Notes under the pieces: model-generated | Told to the model about the DNA's origin: nothing | The model's input: only the letters and a program-made list of their open reading frames with translations | Database searches by the model: none | Made by a program: the position numbers and the translations under genes | Part shown: positions 1 through 9,151 of the stretch, piece after piece | How the letters are laid out: every line of letters begins with the position of its first letter | Position numbering within the stretch: position 1 is the first letter of the stretch | NCBI GenBank assembly: GCA_049999805.1 | Contig: JBNGIO010006230.1 | Span: 67,494 to 131,493 of the forward strand | Direction: 5' to 3' | Length of the DNA stretch: 64,000 nucleotides | Source: Folioceros fuciformis | Taxonomy: Eukaryota; Anthocerotophyta; Anthocerotopsida; Anthocerotales

Positions 1-1950
1 CTTGAGTTACATCCTCACTGGGTAGCTTTGAAGGTTGATATTGAGAATGTTTTCAACACCGTCTCTAGGGTCGCCATCTTCTCGGAGCTCAAGAGTGCAG
101 GAGGTCAATTGGCAAGTCTTATCCCTTTTGTTCGCTCCTTCTATGGCTTGCCATCCAAGCTCTACTACCAACACGGCCCGACTATTGAAGGGGTCTCAGT
201 TTTTGATTCAGCAATAGGCACAAGGCAAGGGGATCTGCTGGGGGTGCTCTTTTTACAATGGCGCATTTTCGTGCGTTGTCCTCTACTGCCTTCGCATTTC
301 GGGAATGCCTTTTCTCTTCCGTGGCTGATGACACTCATATTCTTGGGCAAGGAGTCATAGTCAAAGCAGCATTTGATTTCTTCTCATCAGAGCTCTTCAA
401 GGTGGGGTTGCGGGTCAAGCTATCTAAATGCAGGGTTTGATTCCCTTCAAGCATCACTCCCCCCCCTTCAATAATTGGGGGGGGGGGATATCACCCCCTT
501 GCAGGGACTCCGAGTCTTGGGTGTGCCTGTGGGACCTCCTGATTTTGTTCATAGGTTTGTGGATGAAGCGTTGGATGAAGATTTGGCTCATATCATGGAC
601 CTCTCACAAATCGGTGATCCTCATATTGCGTTTGGTATCCTTTCTTCTTGTTTTGCACGGTGACCAGGTTACCTCACTAGAATTGTTGCGCCTTCTCCAT
701 TTTTCTTATCAAGTCTCAAGAAGTTTGACAATCAAGTTATGCAGGCTCTTGGGAACATTTTAGGTCCGGGCACCTTCGAGTGTGTTGTCGGTGATTTGGC
801 TCAAAAGCAGGCTTCTTTGCCAATCGCCTTTGGAGGAGTTGGTCTTTTGGCCATGGAGGCCTCTACCCAAGCTGCCTTTCTCGATAGCTGGGACCTCTCA
901 GCTCCAATTTTGGCCTCTCGTTTTTTGCTACAAGATTCTCCTGTTCTTGAAAGTTTTATTTCAAGTGTTGAGGAGGGCGTTTTCCCTTTACAGGTTTCTC
1001 TTAGGCAAGCGAGGCATTCTCTACCTTTGCAGGCTCGTGAGGCTCTACCTCCTTTCACCTCCTTTTCTAGGGAAGGGTAGAAGGGTCTCCAGGCCCCTCT
1101 CCTAGAAAAGCAATATGGCCAAGCACTAAGAGCCCTTCTTTCAGACCCATCCATCCCTAGGTCTTCTTGAGCTTGTATTCGATCTTGTTCAGGTAAAGGA
1201 GCGGGCTCTTGGCTTTTAGCTCGACCTTGCATCCAGGCATTTCAAATCGCACGAGCAACTTTCGCCACCGCGATGAGATTTCACTTAGGTTTGGCCCACC
1301 GCTTGTCTTTTTCTCTCTCTACATGCAGTTGTGGGGTTGCCATTGTCGATATAAGGTCCCATTTGGCACGTTGTCCCGTTGGGGGGCACCGCATTGCCAC
1401 TCATGATGCAGTCTGAGATGTCATGTTCTCAATGGCTAGGGAGTGTGGGTTTCTTCCGTATAGGGAACGTCCATATACTTTGCGCAATGGGGTTTCAATT
1501 AGAGCCGACCTTTTCTTCACTAGGGGGAACAAGTTTGTGTTGTTGATGTGGTTATTACGGATCCCACTAGGGATTCGATTTGTGAGCACGTCATCATCAA
1601 CCTCCCTGGTTGGGCAGCAGAGGGTTGTGCAAGTGCCAAAGTCCATAAGTATTCTCCCTTGCAAGACGGGCATACTTTCATCCCCCTTGCTCTCGAGACT
1701 CATGGAGCTATGGGCAAGGACTTTTCAAGGTTTATCAAGGAGTGCGCCAAGGTTTATCAGAGCAATAGGAATGATGTTCTCCCTCTTTCCTCTATGGTGG
1801 CCTTCTTTCGACAACGTGTATTCATTGCTTTGCGACAAGCATTGGCCAATGCAACAAGCATAGGTCAAGCGGCTTCTTCGACACCAGTGGTAGGTAGGCA
1901 TGTTGTTATTCCACATTATGACATTTTGGAAGCAGTAGGTAGTTTTTGAA
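1..1950 (+). mobile_element. Decayed non-LTR (LINE-type) retrotransposon, reverse transcriptase to C-terminal region
   Basis: Fragments of one reverse transcriptase lie in shifting frames on the + strand. Frame 28-360 carries motif A (KVDIENVFNTVSR) and motif B (GTRQGDLLGV). The catalytic motif appears as VADDTHILG near 321, in a different frame, so a frameshift lies between about 255 and 320. A thumb-like piece (GLRVLGVPVGP) lies around 490-540. Segments at 739-1080 and 1548-1949 resemble the C-terminal region that follows RT in the LINE family common in plant and algal genomes. Stops and frame changes show it cannot make a full protein. The 5' part is cut by the window edge, so its N-terminal half is unseen. 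I see no clear poly-A tail or target-site duplication after 1950. Family placement (RTE-like) is inference. Confidence 0.8.
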
Positions 1951-2353
1951 AATGATATTCATAGGGGAGAGTACCTCTTTTTGCCTTTGGCCCTAATGGG
2001 GTTGTTCCTTCGATCTTTGAAGTAGATGGTACTTTCCATCTCTTTTTCAATCATAGAAAATACGTTCCATTTTCTGTCTAGAAAGATATTTCCATCTTAG
2101 TGAACATAAATAAAATTAATTATATAAAAAAACCCCAAACTCAATGGAACTATTTTTTCATGAGTAAATTCTTACCATTTCTCGATTGACAAATGTCACA
2201 ACGGGATACTACAAAGATCCGTCTCCGAGCTCATGTGAACAGGGATTCCCGTTTGACCACCGATCCAGCCCCTATTATAAATGTTTGGCGGCCTGCTACT
2301 AAAGAAAAGGGAACGTACTTTTTCCCGGGTCGCCCTGGAAATCAGGTGCCGAA

Positions 2354-3036
2354 ATGGTTGGGAAGAGAAAGGAGTGGGGATACAACATTGACCCGAGTAT
2401 CACGACGGTGACGGATGATGGACTTGGGCTTCTAGGGTCCAGCACGAGCGGCATGGCGCCAGCGCAGCAGCAATTGCCATGGGCGTCTGAGGCCGAGATG
2501 CTGAACTTGGTGGCGGCGTTGGACAGGAATCTACTGCCGTGTCTTCCGGCCAAGGAGCTCCAGGCGGCTGATCGCAGTTACACGCTTTCGCACCCAGGTA
2601 AGTGTGCGCTCGTTCTGCTCGCATCTGCTGTGCGCCGAGCTCTGCTCGTGTGGTTTGCCTGACTGCGATGCTGCTGCAATTTTCAGCGAACGTTGAAAAG
2701 TACGCTAGGGAGTTTATGGAGACGGCCAAGAAGCTGGAGCTGCTTCTCATCCGCGTGCAATATCAGCACCAGCTGTCGCGGGAGGAGCTTTTGACTAAGG
2801 TGTGTGTGGTGGTAGGTCGTTCAGCCATGCAGGTCAGTTTGCTTGGCTTGGCTCTTCTACTCTGCCTTGCCCTAATTTGTGTGTGATGTTGTGGCGGACA
2901 GGAAATTGCAGCCCTGGAAGCGGAGCTTCAGGCCAAGTCGGAGCTTGTCGACAGGCAGCAGGCTCTGATCCAGGGGTGGCAGGGGCTGGTGAAGACGCAT
3001 ATGGATTCTATGATTAGAGAGTTGGAGAGGGTTTAG
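2354..3036 (+). CDS. MED28: Mediator complex subunit 28 (MED28)
   Basis: Three exons: 2354-2597, 2687-2799, 2902-3036, giving 163 residues with phases that fit exactly. MED28 belongs to the Mediator head and links transcription factors to RNA polymerase II in the nucleus. The diagnostic plant MED28 core LLPCLPAKELQAADRS spans the end of exon 1. It continues across the first junction as NVEKYAREFMETAKKLELLL, as in Arabidopsis MED28. The C-terminal exon is a heptad-rich helix (EIAALEAELQAKSEL) expected for the coiled-coil part. Residues 1-40 are poorly conserved and Gln/Ala-rich. ATG 2354 is the first in frame; the next methionine, in the same exon, is possible. Both introns are about 90-100 bp with GTAAGT and GTGTGT donors. 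No close partner gene is apparent. Confidence 0.9.
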
Positions 3037-4860
3037 AATTCTCGGATACACAGTTTCCGACTCCAGGTACAGAACTGGTGTAGGCCTTCAGGGTCCGCCG
3101 TGCTTCTGCCGGTGGGCAGGTGAAGGCATTCAATGATAGCCTTGGTAGGATGGCGGGCTGGCTGGAATCGCGGTTTGGTGAGGCCGAGACCGTGCCGTGG
3201 GGAATTGGCTGTAAAGTAAATAGATTGAAGTTCAGAGAGACAGCACATCTATTGACCTAGATATCCATGTGGATTGCAAGCACATTTCTCACACACCCTG
3301 TAGTGCAATTTCTCATTTAAAGCGAAGACTAAATAGAGCAAAGCATACAATTCTCATCTCGTCCAGCTGCTCACAGACAGCATGTTCCGACCGGCCAGAT
3401 GAATGCTCTTCTGTTCCGACCGGCCAGATGGATGCCCTTCAGTTCCAATCAGTTAGAAGGATGCCCTTCAGTTCCAATCAGTTAGAAGGATGCCCTTCAG
3501 TTCCAACCAGCCAGATGGATGCTCATCTGTTCCCAATTGACCGCCATTGTTGCACGGTAAGCACGGTAGGAACTTCAACGGTGACCCCTTCAGCTAACAT
3601 GCATAGCTAAGAAGGCTGTGATGAGTGCTACTACGGCGTACGCAGCGACCCAGAGGAGCCCTTGGCAAAGGAGGCACCCACATGTCACGCTGCGAGCCAT
3701 CACCTGCAGGATAGGATTGCAGCAGAAGCTACATCAGCACTGGTCCCTGCACTCCTCCAAGGACAAGCACACCAGATAGGGCGGGGGTGGCGCAGAAACC
3801 TTGTTTGTGCGTTGCGGAAATTGCGTCGCCCGAAGTCATCCAACCACCAGAGCGCTAGCGTTGCTGCTCGCCGTGAAACTTCTGTACGCTCTCAAGTACG
3901 GCAGCTGCTATGTCTCGCGATCCGAGTCGTGTCTGTTGACAGCCAGGTCCTCCAGAGAAAACGGACCAGAGGAAGCTCTCAGCAAGCGTCGGAGTCTGGA
4001 CGAGTGAGTTCAAAGGCAGGACTCTTGGAAGCTAGCTGGCGGAATGGGCCAAAACTGCCGCTATATGCAGCGGCATCTAACTGGATGAAGATAAGGCGGC
4101 GGGGCCTGCAGGAATCCAGCCATCCATGACCTTGTCAGCCTGGTACGAGCCTATGAGGAAATCGCACGCATGGGGAACGAACCACGCTTTCCGGAGCCCG
4201 AGGCCTGCTGACGGCAAATCTTGGCTCCAAGCTGGCTTCTAAATATCCGGCTCGTCATTACGCTTTTTTCATCCTTTGGTCACAACCTTCTGTTGCTTTT
4301 GTGAATGATACCACCATGGGTACTACTGTATATGCGTATGTATGTACAGTATGTCCTTAGTTCTACGTCGGTGACGATATCGGAACAGGATGGAACGACA
4401 AGAAGGAAATTTCAAGACCAAACCTTTGGAAGCATATCAGCGGAATCCACCCCCTTGCGAACCACCCCCCTGCGAAAATTGCTTGTACGTAGGTCTTGGC
4501 ACTTCCTTCCACAGGCTTGGCATTCAATTTGCAATTCACCTTCATTTCTTCTCGACCTCCGGTAATGGCAGCTACAAGCACGGTGGCCCAACGTGAGCGG
4601 GAGCGCGCGAGCCTGACGGGGCTGCGAGGACGAACACAGCGGCATTCTCGACAAGGTGAGCAACAAGGTGGCTCCACAGTCAAGTCCAGCCTGGACGACC
4701 TGTCGAGGTGGACGCGAAACACCGCAGATGACGCCAAGAGCCGCATCCAGCAGTGACCGCTTCCCTTCCAGGCCGTGGGCTGTTTTTGTGTATACAGGTA
4801 GGTGATCAACCCGGGCCTTAGTATTAAAAGGTTTTAATATGTAACGTAACATATCGAAGT
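3037..4860. other. Intergenic stretch without a supported gene
   Basis: Apart from the 29-bp minisatellite listed separately, I find no coding exon with family similarity. A 155-codon open frame (3662-4129, +) and a 63-codon frame starting at 4565 (+) exist, but neither resembles a known protein. The stretch is moderately GC-rich and may hold untranslated parts of MED28. Confidence 0.4.
3385..3535. repeat. 29-bp tandem minisatellite, about five copies
   Basis: Imperfect head-to-tail copies of a 29-bp unit (consensus core GATGCCCTTCAGTTCCAA, then TCAGTTAGAAG or a CCGGCCAGATG variant). Two adjacent copies are identical; the outer ones differ by several bases, and two sub-variants are mixed. 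Because 29 is not a multiple of three, the frame rotates with each copy, so it is unlikely to be coding. Confidence 0.85.
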
Positions 4861-4864
4861 GTAC

Positions 4865-4937
4865 TCCGTTGTAGTCTAGACGGTTAGGATACTCGGCTCT
4901 CACCCGAGCGACCCGGGTTCGAGTCCCGGCAACGGAA
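4865..4937 (+). tRNA. tRNA-Glu (anticodon CUC)
   Basis: A 73-nt tRNA with perfect acceptor pairing (TCCGTTG with CAACGGA) and discriminator A. The anticodon stem CTCGG/CCGAG holds loop CTCTCAC, giving anticodon CTC. The T arm is CCCGGGTTCGAGTCCCGGG-like with the B-box GGTTCGAGTCC. It is nearly identical to plant cytosolic tRNA-Glu, with no intron and no encoded CCA. A TTTT run at 4951-4954 is the likely RNA polymerase III terminator. Upstream is AT-rich (TATTAAAAGG around 4822), as plant tRNA genes prefer. Confidence 0.95.
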
Positions 4938-5096
4938 TTCGATGAATGGATTTTAACTCAATTTTGAACTAGACTCCTTGGACGAAGGGTGGGAGAACGC
5001 GTAATTCAAAATCGCCACCAGTGGGAAGCACATCCAATTTTGAACGTGATCTCTGATGCTCTCTTCTCCTATCGTGACCTCTTCTCGTTTGAAGCT

Positions 5097-5280
5097 CCCA
5101 GGCATGCTCACATTCCGTTGTGTTATTTCCCACGCATGCTCATATTCCGTTGTGTTATTTCCCAGGCATGCTCATACTCCGTTGTGTTATTTCCCAGGCA
5201 TGCTCATATTCCCTTGTGTTATTTCCCAGGCATGTTGTGTTATTTCCCAGGCATGCTCATATTCCCTTGTGTTATTTCCG
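5097..5280. repeat. 32-bp tandem minisatellite, five full copies and one short copy
   Basis: Unit core is CCCAGGCATGCTCATATTCC followed by GTTGTGTTATTT, repeated at 32-bp spacing with few changes. The fifth copy is cut to about 17 bp before a last full copy, the signature of unequal exchange or slippage. The array lies between the tRNA gene and the telo-box promoter of the next gene. All forward frames stay open through it only because the unit lacks stops; I do not regard it as coding. Confidence 0.9.
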
Positions 5281-5433
5281 TTTTCTTGGCAAAAGGACAT
5301 GAAACCTTGCGCTCATGGATATCCTGTAAAATTGAACTTCCCACCAGACTCCAACTTTCCTGGCCCGGCCTGGCCTGGCTGGCAAAAGGGACGGATCGTT
5401 GCGCTGCAGAATATCCTGTTAAATTGTCCCATT

Positions 5434-5450
5434 AAACCCTAAACCCTAAA
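5434..5450 (+). promoter_or_regulatory. Telo-box (two AAACCCTAAA units)
   Basis: Tandem AAACCCTAAACCCTAAA lies 93 bp before ATG 5527. In plants this telomere-like motif is a known promoter element of growth-related genes. An interstitial telomere relic is the alternative, but only about 2.5 units are present. Confidence 0.6.
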
Positions 5451-5526
5451 TCCCCCTTATCCATACCGAAGGCAACATCAGGACAGTCAGGATTTGTACA
5501 GCTAGCGGTTTCCAAGGTCGCTACTG

Positions 5527-6177
5527 ATGCAAAGCCTGCCTACTTCAGTTCCTGAATCACTTCCGTGTCCCAGACTGTCACGGACTTCCAGCCGCGTATC
5601 CACAATGGATAGTCCTCCGGCCCAGGGAAGCAGGAAATGGAAGTTGACAGTGGTGGATCAAGTGGAGGCACCCATCGACAAGGTGTGGGAGCTCACGTCG
5701 GACTTCGTCCGAATCGATCGATGGATCCCCAACATTAGCTCCAGTCGGGTGGCGGGGGAGGCCCAGAAGCCTGGAGCGTTACGTCACGTTGTGGGGACCG
5801 GCCCGGGGCCTCTCATGGGGAGCTTCGCTGTGGAGGAGCTCCTCACCATGGACGAGGACACATATTCTTATTCATTCACTGTGCTGGACAGCAAACTGAA
5901 GATGGAGGACTATCTGTCCGTGTGGAAGCTGGCGGAAGGCACCGACCCGGGATCCACTGCGGTGTCGTGGTCCTACGAGATGGCGCCTACACTAAGTGCT
6001 CACTTCTCGGAGCAGCAATTCGCAGCGTTTATAGGATCTTTCTTTCAGGACAGCATCAACCATCTCAAGAAAATTTTGGGCGGTGGCTCGCAGAGGCCGG
6101 TGGTGTCCGACTCCGATCGTGAGCGAGGTTGCAATTGCAGCCCACAAGCCGTTCGTGAGCCTGAAAGTAGTGGATAG
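5527..6177 (+). CDS. SRPBCC (START/Bet v1-like polyketide cyclase) family protein
   Basis: Single-exon gene of 216 codons. Residues about 35-190 read as an SRPBCC fold: an opening strand (KWKLTVVDQVEAPIDKVWEL), the loop region DFVRIDRWIP, G-rich strands, and a closing helix ending in NHLKKILGGG. This matches plant polyketide-cyclase/lachrymatory-factor-synthase-like proteins, which bind hydrophobic ligands in a deep pocket; no enzyme activity can be assigned. An internal ATG at 5605 (MDSPPAQGS) would remove a 26-residue Ser/Pro/Arg-rich leader, which could be an organelle-targeting peptide if the longer form is used. The tail after residue 190 is not conserved. A telo-box precedes the gene. 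A partial broken duplicate lies 1.3 kb downstream. Confidence 0.75.
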   Translation: MQSLPTSVPESLPCPRLSRTSSRVSTMDSPPAQGSRKWKLTVVDQVEAPIDKVWELTSDFVRIDRWIPNISSSRVAGEAQKPGALRHVVGTGPGPLMGSFAVEELLTMDEDTYSYSFTVLDSKLKMEDYLSVWKLAEGTDPGSTAVSWSYEMAPTLSAHFSEQQFAAFIGSFFQDSINHLKKILGGGSQRPVVSDSDRERGCNCSPQAVREPESSG

Positions 6178-7264
6178 CTCATCTCGGGACATGATTGTCA
6201 CGCTTGGGAATTTGACCTTCTTCCATCCATCTATCCCGATGTTGAAGAGAGTTCCCTTTGAGCTCATTACCATCCACATGTCCCATCTGTTGCAAGACGA
6301 ATTTGATTGTTCCATAGACGAGTGTGTGAAGGAGCCCTTGGTCATGCAGGGCAAACCAGAAATTGCGTTTGCGCTTGGTTCAAAACGTTTTCCAAACCCA
6401 CTTGGTGGCTTGTAAGGACCCTGCAGAGTTTCTGGAATGCATATGGGTTCGCTCACGAGATGGGACTAACAACTGAAACCTCAAAATGGATGGCGAGCAA
6501 CGGTGAGTGAAATCGCCTCTGCCTCTGACCGCGAGTCCGATGTCCCGGGAGCAAACGTTCGCTATCGACAAAGTGGACAAACTCAAGAAGCAGAAGCAAA
6601 GTGGACAGCCAGAGCGAACTAGCTGTCCCATGTGACGTAGACTTCCTCACTTGTGGCTCTGGTTTAAAGAACCCACAACAGGCCCGCGTTGTGTGGATCT
6701 TGCCCGTTTTTATTAATGATGGCGTAACAGAAGCGATGAGTGTGCATTAAGAGCCCTTGGGGATGATGAAGGAGCTGGCTGAGCTTTCCCTCGTTACAGC
6801 ACGGGGCACGGCAAGCAGCAATGCCTTGAGGCAGCGGCTTCATAGCATGCACGGCTTCCCGAAGAACAATGGCGAAGTGAGTGCTGTATCAGGTACTTCT
6901 CTGTATGGTAAGGGTAAGGACACAATTCAGCTGAGCAGGTGGACTTTGACTATGCCTACTACCAAGGAAAGATTGTTAAGGCCATCTCAAAGGCACCGGT
7001 GCATGAGCTCGAGCCCTAGATGGAGTTGTACGTAGGAGCAGAGCCTAAGTGCAGGGAAGGGCCTGAGGAGCCTATGAGTAAGGAGGCCAGCAAGGGAAGA
7101 TGGGGGAGAAGACCCACTGACACCGGGGACATATGTCCCAAAGTGTAGAGTTCGTGAGCAACGGAGAAGCGGAAGGAAATGGAGCGCACACCGAGTCCGC
7201 CGTCATGGCCTAAGCCTTCGAGCATACGTGCCTCGCAGTGTGGGAAACTTGTGGATTTCAACAA
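6178..7264. other. Intergenic, no supported gene
   Basis: Several short open frames exist (for example 6083-6415 and 6757-7035, +), but none shows family similarity. A splice-like junction near 6932 leads into a short frame ending at 7019; I could not connect it to a gene. The part after 6178 has a diverged echo after the pseudogene copy at 7440-7520, consistent with duplicated 3' flank. Confidence 0.4.
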
Positions 7265-7269
7265 GGCAG

Positions 7270-7490
7270 TGAGCGGGGCTTCACTGCGGTGTCGTGATTC
7301 ACAGCAGTTCGCTGCGTTTTCAGGGTCCTTCTCTCCGAACAGCATCTAGAATCTCAAGAAAAATTTGGGCGGTGGATCGCAGAGGCCGGTCGTGTCGGAC
7401 TCCGAATGCGTCTGCGGTTACAGTCCACACGCCGCTTGTAAGCACTCAAGCCTGGAGATACTAGGTAGCGCATATCGGGGTATCAATGTC
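7270..7490 (+). pseudogene. Partial, broken copy of the SRPBCC gene's 3' end
   Basis: The sequence aligns with 6010-6200 of the upstream SRPBCC gene: QQFAAF..GSF, then NSI, LKK.LGGGSQRPVVSDS and the following CNCSPQA-like tail. It has an in-frame TAG in place of the NH residues of the closing helix, plus many substitutions. Only the last helix, the tail and some 3' flank are present. It is a truncated tandem duplicate that decayed. Confidence 0.75.
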
Positions 7491-7937
7491 ACATCCGGGA
7501 GTGCATAACAAAGTCCTTGGCCCTGGGACAATCATCTTGGCGCCGCGCCAATGACGTGCTATGTGAGATGAATTTTCTGTAGTCATGTGGTCAAGTAGTG
7601 TCGAAGTGGGGGATCTCTGACCTGATCAATCAGAAAGCGTGTACCAAGACCTGTGAAGCCAGGAAACGCACCCGGACCTCGGAGGAGCGGAGAGACCGGC
7701 GCCAGCTTTGCAAAGCGCACGGAATCGGCGGACGGCTTTTGCTGACAGCCTCGCCAGCACCAAGTCCCAGATTGTCCACTGTGAAGTGAAAGAGGGGAGG
7801 GGGAAAGCACGAGTGGTCTTAATATGACGCTCGGAGTACTAGAAAACCGGCTATCTCCGGTTCCCGAGACCTGGCTGGTGAGAAGGGAATGGAGAGGAGT
7901 AGAGTAGGCGTACCTCTTGGCGACGCCTCGATTCCCG

Positions 7938-9088
7938 ATGGTGGATGCGAGGATCAGGCAGGGCGGGGGAGACCCCTATCCCAAGCCTCCCCGTGCTTGG
8001 TTGTCGCAGCAAAGGACGCAGCTGAAGGATTTGGATTCGGCTGGGATTTTCTTTCTCCTGCTGCATCTGCTCTGGCTGGTCTGGTTGTTGTGGAACGTGT
8101 GCAATGGGAGTGCCCGGCTGTGGCCCATTCTGGCAGGGATCGGCTGTTTTCAGGGCGCGAATAGGTTTTTGGCTGGGGTTGTGGAGAGTAGACCCGGCTG
8201 CTTGCGGGAGCTAGCTCAAGGGGATGGGCCGCTTTTTGTGAACACGGGGGTGTCTATGCTGCACTCGTTCATTGTCGGGATATCAGGTACGAGGATTACC
8301 TCATCTTTTCATTTTGGTTGAGCCTTCGCAATGCAGTAGGCAGAGGAAGTGATGCCCCTTTTGCTGATCCGTAAGACTGCAGTGTCGGTGTTGCTGTTGA
8401 CGGAATGGAGCAGAAGTGGTGCGTCCGGTATGATGCAGCACCAGCAACTGTTTGGTGGATGCTGGCCGGGCATTTTCAAGCTGCTGTGTTTTACTAGCGG
8501 ATACTTCGCGTATGATCAGTGGGATATGCTTCAGTTTCGGCTCTACAGCCCCAAATTTCCCAGCATCCTACTCCATCACGCCGTGCTTCTGCTGTGTTTC
8601 ACGCTGGCTCTCCGGCGAGACGTCACCCTCAACTATCTTGCTCTGACTCTCGTCTGCGAGGTGAGCTCCACTTTGCGAAAGCTGGTGTGCAGACTGATCT
8701 CAACTCGAGTCTGTCATCTCATAGTGCTAACGCTGTCCAGGTGCATTCGATCTTGTTACACCAACGGAAGGTTGCCAAACTAGCTGGGCTTAGAACCGGT
8801 GGGACTGCAACGACAAATCTGCTGTGGTTCGTCAACTGGACAACGTTCTTCGTATGTAGGTTGCTGCCCCACGCCCTCATCACCTGGAAGCTAGTGAAAG
8901 ATGCAGCTTTGTTTCCTCAAGGAATCGAACTGCCAATGGCACTGACGGGCATGGTTGTTCTCAACATGCTAAATTACGGTCTAGGATTGGACCTATACAA
9001 GGCCTTTAAAAGAGACCTCTCTCGTCGGCACAAGACAACCGTACAGGGTGACGTGGTGACCACAGTTGAACAGGAGAAGCTACACTGA
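7938..9088 (+). CDS. TLC (TRAM/LAG1/CLN8) domain membrane protein, TLCD-like
   Basis: Three exons, 7938-8286, 8383-8660 and 8741-9088, encode 324 residues in consistent phase. Several hydrophobic segments are visible, starting with FFLLLHLLWLVWLLW near residue 38 and then ANRFLAG, LLLCFTLAL, LLWFVNWTTFF and LTGMVVLNMLNYGLGL. The TLC signature appears as GYFAYDQWDM followed by ILLHHAVLLL and EVHSILLHQRKV, the last crossing the second intron. TLC proteins act in ER or plasma membranes in lipid metabolism or sensing. The ceramide synthase Lag1 motif is not evident, so TLCD1/2-like is a better description. An alternative acceptor at 8343 would add 13 residues to exon 2. The gene converges with NUP93, with only 63 bp between stop codons. 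Confidence 0.85.
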
Positions 9089-9151
9089 AAGGACTAAGAT
9101 ACTTCCCCTCTCCCGTGATGTAGTAGCAGACTTTGACATGCTTTTTTTAGC

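Noticed and set aside
3662-4129. 155-codon open frame on the + strand as a gene
   Set aside because: Composition is irregular (many Ser/Arg/Gln), no family similarity and no supporting exons; competing frames overlap it.
4496-4756. Open frame with MAATSTVAQ start at 4565
   Set aside because: Short, unrecognised, and overlapped by longer open frames on the other strand. No way to tell it from chance.
3385-5280. CRISPR-like arrays
   Set aside because: The 29-bp and 32-bp units are contiguous tandem repeats without unique spacers, in a plant nuclear genome.
5434-5450. Chromosome end or interstitial telomere
   Set aside because: Only about 2.5 telomere units are present, just upstream of a gene, which fits a telo-box better.
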